Shown piece by piece: positions 54,683-62,241 of a stretch of DNA of 64,000 bases. Numbering within the stretch: position 1 is the first letter of the stretch; each line of letters starts with the position of its first letter. Source of the stretch: Mycolicibacterium porcinum (GTDB lineage Bacteria; Actinomycetota; Actinomycetes; Mycobacteriales; Mycobacteriaceae); NCBI GenBank assembly GCA_001942045.1, contig MSTD01000019.1:7393-71392 (forward strand), given 5' to 3'. The translations under genes were made by a program, and so were the position numbers. Below the pieces are notes generated by a model, which worked only from the letters and a program-made list of their open reading frames with translations, did no database searches and was not told the DNA's origin.

Positions 54683-55504
54683 TCAGAGCGAGAACAGTGA
54701 AGCGATCGCTTTTGTCTCGTCGCCGACGGCATATGTGAGCGTTCTAACAGTGCGGTCGGAGAGCTCTTCGCCGAATTTGTCGGTCGATCCGGCCGGGTGA
54801 ACGTGCGACAGGATCTCGAGTTTCTCGCCGAGCGCCACCGCGGCGTCGTGCTCGATGGTCACCCGCAGCGGCTTCTCCAGCAGCTCGGGATGGGAGTACA
54901 GGTAATCCTCGATCACCGTCCAGTAGACCGAGTTGTTCATGTGGTCGAACAGGTCGATGTCGGACACCCGCACCGGGTACTCACGGATCTCGGCGGCGTC
55001 GTCACGGCTGCCGGCCTTGAGGTAGGACTTCCAGCGCAGCCGGGCCTCGTCGGTGGTGCGGCGCAGACCGGACAGGAAGTCGTCGGAGATCCGCGCCGGC
55101 CCTTGGGTCTCGCGATTGATGTTGATCCAGAACGCCTCGGACTCCATCAGGCCGCCCTTTCGGCCGTCGATCCGCACCCGCATCTCGCACCACCGGTTCG
55201 ACGTTCCCGAACACCACCGCCGCATCCGCAGCATGTCCTGGAACTCGATCGGCTTGATCAGATCGATCATCGTGCGCCGCACGATCCACAACGGATGGGT
55301 CTCCTCGAAGCCGAGTTCGCGGAGGTGGTCGGAGCCGATGTCCTGGATATGGCGCGCGGCGGCGTCGAACCGCAGCCGGCCCACCCGGTCGATGTCGCCG
55401 ACTCGCAGCGGCCATTCCCGGTCGAACACATCGGGATGGGGATCAGGCACCGGCATCAACACCTTGTTCAGCCCGGTGGTCGAATTCTGCGCGGTTCCCG
55501 TCAT
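54683..55504 (-). CDS. Acyl-ACP thioesterase (FatA-like, Rv0466)
   Basis: 273 residues, double hot-dog fold of the acyl-ACP thioesterase family: REWPLRVGDIDRVGRLRFDA then SDHLRELGFEETHPLWIVRR in the first half; VRVSDIDLFDHMNNSVYW with the Asp/His/Asn motif in the second. It would release fatty acids from ACP or act on acyl-CoA; the natural substrate in mycobacteria is unclear. Divergent from ramB over 119 bases. Confidence 0.88.
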   Translation of the reverse strand: MTGTAQNSTTGLNKVLMPVPDPHPDVFDREWPLRVGDIDRVGRLRFDAAARHIQDIGSDHLRELGFEETHPLWIVRRTMIDLIKPIEFQDMLRMRRWCSGTSNRWCEMRVRIDGRKGGLMESEAFWININRETQGPARISDDFLSGLRRTTDEARLRWKSYLKAGSRDDAAEIREYPVRVSDIDLFDHMNNSVYWTVIEDYLYSHPELLEKPLRVTIEHDAAVALGEKLEILSHVHPAGSTDKFGEELSDRTVRTLTYAVGDETKAIASLFSL

Positions 55505-55575
55505 GATTCATCTCCAGTCGCTGTCGCCTGAGCCGATCATGCCAGGCAGCCCGATCCTGCCAGTAAGGACTGAAC

Positions 55576-55616
55576 TGCCAAGAATGCAAAGACCGTCTTC
55601 ACAGCCTTGTTAGGCT
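55576..55616 (+). promoter_or_regulatory. ramB: ramB promoter: RamB-like site and leaderless -10
   Basis: TAGGCT at 55611-55616 is a -10 hexamer ending 7 bases before the GTG start codon, the geometry of a leaderless mycobacterial transcript. GCCAAGAATGCAAAG at 55577-55591 overlaps the -35 area and resembles the RamB motif, in line with autoregulation. Confidence 0.5.
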
Positions 55617-55623
55617 ATTTGAC

Positions 55624-57039
55624 GTGGCAAAAACGTTCGTCGGATCGCGGGTGCGACAACTCCGGAGCGAGCGTGGATTGAGCCAGGCGGCGCTGGCACA
55701 GATGCTGGAGATCTCCCCCAGTTACCTCAACCAGATCGAGCACGACGTGCGCCCGCTGACGGTGGCGGTGCTGCTGCGCATCACCGAGGTCTTCGGGGTG
55801 GACGCGACGTTCTTCGCCTCGCACGACGACACCCGGCTGGTCGCCGAGATGCGCGAAGTGGCGATGGACCGCGACCTCGGCGCGGATATGGACGTCGCCG
55901 AGGTCGCCGACATGGTCGCGGCCTATCCGAATTTCGCCAGGGCGATGGTCAACCTGCACCGCCGCTACCGGCTGACCACCACCCAGTTGGCGGCCGCCAC
56001 CGAGGACCGCTATTCCGACGGCAGCGGCAGCGGGTCGATCACCATGCCCCACGAGGAAGTGCGCGACTACTTCTACCAACGGCAGAACTACCTGCACGAA
56101 CTCGACACCGCCGCCGAGGATCTGACCGCCAAGATCCGGATGCACCGCGGCGATCTGGCCGGCGAGCTGGCCAACCGGCTGACATCCGAGCACGGGGTGC
56201 GGATCGTGCGGCGCATCGATCTGGGTGACACCGTGCTGCACCGCTACGACCCGGCCACCAAGACCCTGGAGATGGGCAATCACCTCTCCCGCGGCCAGCA
56301 GGTTTTCAAGATGGCAGCCGAGCTCGCCTTCCTGGAGTTCGGCGACCTCATCGACAAGATGGTCGACGAGGGCATGTTCACCAGCGACGAATCCCGCACC
56401 CTGGCCCGGCTCGGGCTGGCCAACTACTTCGCCGCGGCCACCGTGCTCCCCTACCGCCAGTTCCACGATGTCACCGAGAACTTCCGCTACGACGTGGAGC
56501 GGCTGTCGGCGTTCTACTCGGTGAGCTACGAGACCATCGCGCACCGGCTGTCCACCCTGCAGCGGCCGTCGATGCGCGGTGTGCCGTTCTCGTTCGTCCG
56601 GGTCGATCGGGCCGGCAACATGTCAAAGCGCCAGTCCGCCACCGGCTTTCACTTCTCGTCGTCGGGCGGCACCTGCCCGCTGTGGAACGTCTACGAGACC
56701 TTCAGCAATCCGGGCAAGATCGGCGTCCAGATCGCCCAGATGCCCGACGGCCGCAACTACATGTGGGTGGCCCGGACCGTGGAGCGGCGGGCATCGCGCT
56801 ACGGACAGCCCGGCAAGACCTTCGCGATCGGGCTGGGATGCGAACTGCGCCATGCGCATCGGCTCGTGTACTCCGAGGGGCTCGACCTCTCCGGCGAGGT
56901 GGCCACCCCCATCGGGTCGGGCTGCCGGGTGTGCGAGCGCGACAACTGCCCGCAGCGTGCGTTCCCGGCGCTCGGCAAGGCCCTGGACCTCAACGAGCAC
57001 CGCTCGACGGTGTCGCCCTATCTGGTGCGGGAGCCGTAG
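55624..57039 (+). CDS. ramB: Transcriptional regulator RamB (XRE/IrrE-like)
   Basis: 471 residues (Rv0465c). HTH at about 8-62: VRQLRSERGLSQAALAQMLE and YLNQIEHDVRPL. The middle holds an ImmA/IrrE-like region whose zinc-protease motif is lost: where HEXXH is expected it reads KMAAELAFLEFG. The C-terminal DUF2083 region has several cysteines (GGTCPLW, GCRVCERDNCPQRAFPALGK), possibly metal-binding. RamB controls the glyoxylate pathway gene icl1/aceA in response to carbon source. GTG start. Confidence 0.94.
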   Translation: MAKTFVGSRVRQLRSERGLSQAALAQMLEISPSYLNQIEHDVRPLTVAVLLRITEVFGVDATFFASHDDTRLVAEMREVAMDRDLGADMDVAEVADMVAAYPNFARAMVNLHRRYRLTTTQLAAATEDRYSDGSGSGSITMPHEEVRDYFYQRQNYLHELDTAAEDLTAKIRMHRGDLAGELANRLTSEHGVRIVRRIDLGDTVLHRYDPATKTLEMGNHLSRGQQVFKMAAELAFLEFGDLIDKMVDEGMFTSDESRTLARLGLANYFAAATVLPYRQFHDVTENFRYDVERLSAFYSVSYETIAHRLSTLQRPSMRGVPFSFVRVDRAGNMSKRQSATGFHFSSSGGTCPLWNVYETFSNPGKIGVQIAQMPDGRNYMWVARTVERRASRYGQPGKTFAIGLGCELRHAHRLVYSEGLDLSGEVATPIGSGCRVCERDNCPQRAFPALGKALDLNEHRSTVSPYLVREP

Positions 57040-57054
57040 ATTTTGGCGCCTCTC

Positions 57055-57119
57055 GCGCCGGTTTCTGCCTGCGGGCTGTGGAAATCGCCGACGGGCAGCC
57101 GTGCGGTAGAAACCGACGC
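57055..57119. repeat. 65-nt imperfect palindrome between ramB and the carboxymuconolactone decarboxylase-like gene
   Basis: GCGCCGGTTTCTGCC (57055-57069) and GGTAGAAACCGACGC (57105-57119) are inverted at 13 of 15 positions, with a further inner pair GGCTG/CAGCC. It resembles the window's other elements in length and in carrying GAAAC near the arm end. It fills most of the 106-base gap between two genes on the same strand. Confidence 0.7.
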
Positions 57120-57145
57120 GCGCGACCTGTGCCAGACTCGGCTGG

Positions 57146-57697
57146 GTGAGTGCACTCGAGCCGGCCCGCATCGCGCCGGGCGGATTCCGTGAGCTGGGCC
57201 CGGTCAACTGGGCCATCGCCAAGCTGGGCGCCAGGGCCATCCGGGCCCCCCGCTTCACGTTGATGAACGTTTTGGGCCAGCACAAGCTGCTGTTCCTGGC
57301 CTGGCTGCCGTATTCGGGTCTGCTGCTCGGCCCGCTGGGCAAGTTGCCGCGTCAGGACGCCGAGCTGGTCATCCTGCGGGTGGGCCATCTGCGCGATTGC
57401 GAATACGAACTGCAGCAGCACCGCCGGCTGGCGCGCAGCCGCGGGGTGACCGCCGAGACCCAGGCCCGCATCTTCGAGGGTCCCGACGCCGAGGGGCTGA
57501 CCGAGCGGCAGCGGGTGCTGATCACCGCGACCGACGAGTTCGTCGTCACCCGATCGATCTCGGCCGAGACCTGGGCCGCGCTCTCGGTGATCTTCACCAA
57601 GCAGCAGCTCATCGAATTCTGCATGCTGGCAAGCCAATACGATGGACTGGCCGCGACGATGACCACGCTGCGGATCCCGCTGGACTTCCCCGACTAG
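57146..57697 (+). CDS. Carboxymuconolactone decarboxylase-family protein (AhpD-like fold, Rv0464c)
   Basis: 183 residues from the GTG at 57146. The CMD motif is ELVILRVGHLRDCEYELQQH: one Cys, a Glu and a His, where AhpD proteins have CxxC, so this is the single-cysteine subgroup. Function unknown; the fold includes decarboxylases and peroxidatic reductases. Ends with a 4-base overlap on the convergent MFS gene. Confidence 0.85.
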   Translation: MSALEPARIAPGGFRELGPVNWAIAKLGARAIRAPRFTLMNVLGQHKLLFLAWLPYSGLLLGPLGKLPRQDAELVILRVGHLRDCEYELQQHRRLARSRGVTAETQARIFEGPDAEGLTERQRVLITATDEFVVTRSISAETWAALSVIFTKQQLIEFCMLASQYDGLAATMTTLRIPLDFPD

Positions 57698-59043
57698 GCC
57701 GAACCCACCGGCTCCCGGTCCTGGGTGGCCCCGGCGTCGCAGGCCTCGCTCAACGAGCGGCCGGCCGTCTCCACACCCCACGCCAGCGTGACGGCCAATC
57801 CGACGAACGAGATGGCGGCCCCGGCCAGCAGCACCCAGTTGACGCCCTTGTCGAGGGCGAACGGCATCAGATAGACGGCCACGGCGGCACCGATCCGGCT
57901 GGCCGCCGTGCCGATGCCCACGGCCGTCGCACGCACCTCCGTCGGGAACAGCTCGTTGGGATAGACGATCTCGAGGAAGTTGGATGCCCCGGACAGCAGC
58001 GCGAAGGCACACACCGCGGTGAAGACGATCATCACCGGCAGCCCGGGCACGAGTCCCGCTATGCCCCAGATGATTCCGATGCCGGCGAAGGTGTAGATCA
58101 GCAGGGCCTTGCGGCCGATCCGGTCGACCAGGAACAGGCCGGGGATGCCCCCGACCACGAACAGGGCGGCGAGGAACACCTCGGCGCCGTTGCCGGTGAT
58201 GCCGACCTCGCCGAGGATGTCGAACGAGAACGAGTAGATCGACAGCAGCGGGATCACCTGACACATCCAGAACAGGCTGACAAACAGCGTCCGCTTCAGG
58301 TAGGGCGGCTTGAACACCGACCGCAACGTCGCGCGTTCCGCCGGCTCCGGCTCGCCGAGGTCCTCCACTCCGTAGCCGGGCCCGAATACCTGCTTGATGG
58401 ATCGGTCGGCCTCCTCGACGCGGCCCTTGCTGATCAGCCAGCGCGGGGATTCCGGTGTGCCCAACCGCAGGAACAACGTGACGAGCGCGAAGACGGCAGG
58501 GCTGGCCAGCATCCAGCGCCAGGCGTTGTCGCCGGCGAGGTGAGTGCACACCATCGCCACCGCGGGCGCGGCGGTGGCGCCGACCGCCCACACGACGAAC
58601 GTCGCGCCGAGCATGCGGCCGCGGTATTTGGCGGGCAGGTATTCGGCGAGCAGTGAGGTGGCGATCGGATAGTCGGCGCCGATCGCCATGCCGATGAGGA
58701 ATCTCAGCAGGATCAGCTGCCAGACCTCGGTGGCGAACATGCAGGCCACCGAAAAGACCGCCAGGGCAAGCAGATCCAGGATGTACATCATATGCCGGCC
58801 GACCTTGTCGGTGACCCAGCCGAACAGGCCACCGCCGACGAAGATGCCGACGAGCACCGCGGCGGCGATCAGCCCTTTGTCGGCGGTGGTGACGGTGAAC
58901 GACGTGCTCATGGTCGCCCAGGTGAACCCGATGATCGCGATGGCGTAGCCGTCGATGAACGGTCCGCCGGACGAGTACAGCGTCAGCTTCTTATGAAATG
59001 CCGTCAGCGGCGCGTCATCGATCAGTCCACTGCTAGATGCCAT
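57694..59043 (-). CDS. MFS transporter of the sugar/organic-acid porter type
   Basis: 449 residues with twelve membrane helices. Motifs GWVTDKVGRHMMY (loop 2-3), PESPRWLISKGR (after helix 6) and DRIGRKALLIY (loop 8-9) are those of the sugar porter/metabolite:H+ symporter families. The substrate is not deducible. It is inserted between homologues of Rv0463 and Rv0464c, which are next to each other in M. tuberculosis. Confidence 0.88.
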   Translation of the reverse strand: MASSSGLIDDAPLTAFHKKLTLYSSGGPFIDGYAIAIIGFTWATMSTSFTVTTADKGLIAAAVLVGIFVGGGLFGWVTDKVGRHMMYILDLLALAVFSVACMFATEVWQLILLRFLIGMAIGADYPIATSLLAEYLPAKYRGRMLGATFVVWAVGATAAPAVAMVCTHLAGDNAWRWMLASPAVFALVTLFLRLGTPESPRWLISKGRVEEADRSIKQVFGPGYGVEDLGEPEPAERATLRSVFKPPYLKRTLFVSLFWMCQVIPLLSIYSFSFDILGEVGITGNGAEVFLAALFVVGGIPGLFLVDRIGRKALLIYTFAGIGIIWGIAGLVPGLPVMIVFTAVCAFALLSGASNFLEIVYPNELFPTEVRATAVGIGTAASRIGAAVAVYLMPFALDKGVNWVLLAGAAISFVGLAVTLAWGVETAGRSLSEACDAGATQDREPVGSA

Positions 59044-59175
59044 GGGGTTCCCTGTGCTGCCGATGTGGACGGGCCACGGCCCGAGCTGTCCTCATCGACA
59101 TTCGTCCAGGGTGTTCCGGTCGAGAAGCGCAGAATCGCTCGAAACCCGCGCCCCGTCGTTGTGCGATCACACAAA

Positions 59176-59445
59176 TCAGAGGTAGGTGACTCCGAGCAGC
59201 ACGAGCGAGAACAGCACCGGTGACACCGGCAGCGCCCACAGGAACGCCGCCCAGGTGTGGGATTTCTGCTGGTACTTACGCCAGCCGAAGTAGCCGCCCG
59301 CGGCACCGCCGATCAACGACAGCGCGGCCACCAAGAGCACCCAGATGTTCACCCGGGAGCCCTCGGTGGCCAACGTGATGGCGGCCAGCCACAGGATGTG
59401 GCCGAGCACCAATCCGCCGATGCCGGCGACGATTTCGTTTCTCAA
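59176..59445 (-). CDS. Small three-span membrane protein (Rv0463-like)
   Basis: 89 residues from a TTG at 59445 that overlaps the lpdC stop by 4 bases (TTGA). Hydrophobic helices at about 7-26, 31-50 and 67-88 ([57 protein letters not shown]). No functional motif. The non-standard start is preferred because upstream sequence belongs to lpdC in another frame. Confidence 0.75.
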   Translation of the reverse strand: MRNEIVAGIGGLVLGHILWLAAITLATEGSRVNIWVLLVAALSLIGGAAGGYFGWRKYQQKSHTWAAFLWALPVSPVLFSLVLLGVTYL

Positions 59446-60836
59446 AAGTTGATCATGTGGCCGGCCAGACCGTGGAAGCACTCCTGCAGCGCCTCCGACA
59501 GGGTCGGGTGGGTGTGCACGTTGCGCGCCAGCTCGTTGGCGGTCAGGTCCCACTTCTGGGCCAGGGTCAGCTCCGGCAGCAGCTCGGACACGTCGGGTCC
59601 GATCAGGTGCCCGCCGATCAGTTCGAGGTGCTTCTTGTCGGCGATCAGCTTCACGAAGCCGGTCGGGTCGGCCAGACCGTGGGCCTTGCCGTTGGCGGTG
59701 AACGGGAACTTGGCGACGACGACGTCGTAGCCCTCGGCCTTGGCCTGCTCCTCGGTGAGGCCGAAGCTGGCCACCTGCGGCTGGCAGAACGTGGCGCGCG
59801 GCATCATGCGGTAGTCGCCGAGGGCGAGAGTCTCGGCGCCGCCGATGGTTTCGGCGGCCACCACGGCCTGGGCCTCGGCGACATGCGCCAGTTGCAGCTT
59901 GCTGGTGACGTCGCCGATGGCATAGATACCCGGGACGTTGGTGCGCATGTAGTCGTCGATCGCGATGGCGCCGCGGTCGGTGAGCGCCACGCCCGCGGCC
60001 TCAAGGCCGTAGCCCTCGATGTTGGGCGCGAAGCCGATGGCCTGCAGCACCTTGTCGGCCTTGAGCTCCTCGGTCTTGCCGTCCTTGCTCACGGTGACCT
60101 TGACCGTCGATCCGTCGTCCAAGATCCCCTCGACCTTGGTTCCGGTGAGGATCTTGACGCCCAGCTTCTTGTACTGCTTCTCGATCTCCTTGGAGACCTC
60201 GGCATCCTCATTGGGCAGCGCGCGCGGCAGGAACTCGACGATGGTGACGTCGACGCCGTAGTTCTTCAGCACGTAGGCGAACTCCATGCCGATCGCGCCG
60301 GCGCCGGCGATGATGATCGAGCCTGGCAGGTCGCGCGAGAGGATCTGGGTTTCGTAGGTGACCACGTTGTCGGACAGCGCGGTGCCCGGCACCAGGCGGG
60401 TCGACGATCCGGTGGCGATGATCGCGTTGTCGAAGGTGAGCTCCTCGGTGCCACCCTCATTCAATTTCACCGACATCGACTTGGGCCCGGTGAAGGTGCC
60501 GTACCCGTGAACCTCGGTGATCTTGTTCTTCTTCATCAGGAAGTGCACGCCGGCGACGCGGCCGTCGGCGACCTTGCGGCTGCGGTCGAAGGCGGCACCG
60601 TAATCGAAGGTCGCCTCACCGGTGATGCCGAAGGTCTTGGCTTCCTTGTTGAAGATGTGCGCGAGTTCCGCGTTGCGCAGAAGCGCCTTGGACGGGATAC
60701 ACCCGACATTGAGGCACACGCCGCCCCAGTATTTGGGTTCGACAATTGCGGTGTTCAGCCCCAGTTGGGCGGCACGAATGGCCGCGACGTATCCACCGGG
60801 ACCAGCTCCGAGAACGACGACGTCAAAGTGGGTCAC
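59442..60836 (-). CDS. lpdC: Dihydrolipoamide dehydrogenase
   Basis: 464 residues (Rv0462). E3 flavoprotein of pyruvate and branched-chain dehydrogenase complexes, and of the peroxynitrite reductase system with AhpC/AhpD/DlaT in mycobacteria. FAD motif [14 protein letters not shown]; redox disulfide CLNVGC (C41, C46); NAD motif [15 protein letters not shown]; catalytic His-Glu near [12 protein letters not shown]. Only the small Rv0463-like gene follows it in the operon. Confidence 0.98.
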   Translation of the reverse strand: MTHFDVVVLGAGPGGYVAAIRAAQLGLNTAIVEPKYWGGVCLNVGCIPSKALLRNAELAHIFNKEAKTFGITGEATFDYGAAFDRSRKVADGRVAGVHFLMKKNKITEVHGYGTFTGPKSMSVKLNEGGTEELTFDNAIIATGSSTRLVPGTALSDNVVTYETQILSRDLPGSIIIAGAGAIGMEFAYVLKNYGVDVTIVEFLPRALPNEDAEVSKEIEKQYKKLGVKILTGTKVEGILDDGSTVKVTVSKDGKTEELKADKVLQAIGFAPNIEGYGLEAAGVALTDRGAIAIDDYMRTNVPGIYAIGDVTSKLQLAHVAEAQAVVAAETIGGAETLALGDYRMMPRATFCQPQVASFGLTEEQAKAEGYDVVVAKFPFTANGKAHGLADPTGFVKLIADKKHLELIGGHLIGPDVSELLPELTLAQKWDLTANELARNVHTHPTLSEALQECFHGLAGHMINF

Positions 60837-60866
60837 GACCCCACCCTAGTGGGCGACGCAATCGTC

Positions 60867-61376
60867 CTACCGGGCGATCCAGCCGAACACGTAAGCGCCG
60901 TAGAAAACCGCCGCCGCGGCCATCGCGGCCAGCGGCGCCGACATCAGGGCGATGGCCAGGGCCGATACCACCGGTTTGCGCTGGGCTGTCGACGCCACCA
61001 GGGCCCCGACCGTGGTGACGACGACGTAGGCGAGCGCGGCGAACACCGGCCACGTCTTGTCCGCGGACTGATACCAGTAGTAGTAGAGACCGGCCCCTGC
61101 CGCGGCGGAGACGAACCACACTCCGGCCAGCACGCCCACGAACGTCCACCACTTCACCGACAGGTAGGACCCCTCCACCACGATGGGCGGGGCCGGTGTA
61201 GGCAACGGTGCCGAGGGGGCGTCGTCGGAGGCCGTACCGTCCGGGGTCATGTCCTCCGCGGAGGGTGTTTCGCTCGACAACCCCTCGGCCAACAGTTCCT
61301 CGTCGAGGGCCTCGTTCTCCCCGGTGTCGAACAGCGGGGTGAAGTCCGCGGTGGAGGTGTCGACGTTCTCAGCCAT
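60867..61376 (-). CDS. Membrane protein with acidic N-terminal region (Rv0461-like)
   Basis: 169 residues. The first 65 are acidic and disordered (TGENEALDEELLAEGLSSET) with a Pro-rich link; then three or four hydrophobic helices from WWTFVGVLAGVWFVSAAAGA to FYGAYVFGWIA. No motif. Overlaps the upstream gene by 8 bases and lies 30 bases before lpdC. Confidence 0.78.
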   Translation of the reverse strand: MAENVDTSTADFTPLFDTGENEALDEELLAEGLSSETPSAEDMTPDGTASDDAPSAPLPTPAPPIVVEGSYLSVKWWTFVGVLAGVWFVSAAAGAGLYYYWYQSADKTWPVFAALAYVVVTTVGALVASTAQRKPVVSALAIALMSAPLAAMAAAAVFYGAYVFGWIAR

Positions 61377-61647
61377 GGGATGCCACCTGGATGATCGCCA
61401 GGGCGCCGAACCACCCGGGCGCGATGGCCAGGACAGCCGCGCCGAGCGTGGTGACCCACCGTCGCCCAGAAACCAGGACCATCACGATCCCGAGGACGCC
61501 GGGCACCCCGAGGACGAGCGCGATCACCACATCGGGCCGGACGGTCGCCGTGACCAGCAGGGTCGTGGCGATACCGGCCAGCAGCCCGACTGCTACGCCG
61601 ACCAACATCGCGCTGGTCAGCAGCCACGCCCGTGGCAGCGGAATCAC
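61369..61647 (-). CDS. Small membrane protein (Rv0460-like)
   Basis: 92 residues from the GTG at 61647: VIPLPRAWLLTSAMLVGVAV and three hydrophobic helices. The longer in-frame extension is Arg-rich and looks like shadow sequence. No domain. Paired with the Rv0461-like gene by overlap. Confidence 0.68.
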   Translation of the reverse strand: MIPLPRAWLLTSAMLVGVAVGLLAGIATTLLVTATVRPDVVIALVLGVPGVLGIVMVLVSGRRWVTTLGAAVLAIAPGWFGALAIIQVASHG

Positions 61648-61682
61648 TCTTCGACGATAACGCCGCGACGCGCGGGGGCCCG

Positions 61683-62177
61683 CTACATCCGCGCGGCGCG
61701 TCCGCCTGGGATCGGGCAGGCGTCGGCGGCTTCGTCGACGATGTGGCTGCCGGTGTCGGCCGGTCGGGCGCCTGCGCTGTACTGCGCTCCGGTCACCGGG
61801 GGTTGATCGGCCAGCTGTTCGTTCTCGGAGTCGGTGAAGGCGCGGCCGCGGGACAGAAACCGCATGCCTTCGGGGGCTTCCAGGCTGAAACCGCCGCCGC
61901 GGCCGGGAACGACGTCGATCACGAGTTGGGTGTGCTTCCACGCCTCGAACTGCGGGCCGGAGATCCACACCGGCACGCCGTCCCCGACGTCGAGAACCGC
62001 CAGCAGGATGTCGCGGTCACCGACGATGAACTCCCCGTCCGGGTAACACATCGGCGACGAACCGTCGCAGCAGCCGCCGGACTGGTGGAACATCAGCGGC
62101 CCGTGACGCTGCTGGAGCCGCGCCAGCAGTTCGGCGGCGGCTGCGGTGATCAGGGCCCGCGCCGGTGCCTGCCCCAT
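61683..62177 (-). CDS. DUF779 protein (Rv0459-like)
   Basis: 164 residues. DUF779 core: GPLMFHQSGGCCDGSSPMCY (cysteine cluster likely to bind metal), EFIVGDRDILLAVLDV and WKHTQLVIDVVPGRGGGFSLE. The last 40 residues are polar. In M. tuberculosis and many bacteria it is adjacent to an aldehyde dehydrogenase gene (Rv0458); that gene is absent here, since the next gene is the prolyl oligopeptidase on the opposite strand. Confidence 0.85.
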   Translation of the reverse strand: MGQAPARALITAAAAELLARLQQRHGPLMFHQSGGCCDGSSPMCYPDGEFIVGDRDILLAVLDVGDGVPVWISGPQFEAWKHTQLVIDVVPGRGGGFSLEAPEGMRFLSRGRAFTDSENEQLADQPPVTGAQYSAGARPADTGSHIVDEAADACPIPGGRAARM

Positions 62178-62241
62178 CGGGTCCTCGCTTCCGTCGGCAA
62201 TGTTGTCCAGCTCACATTACGCGCGCGGTCACAATGGACGG

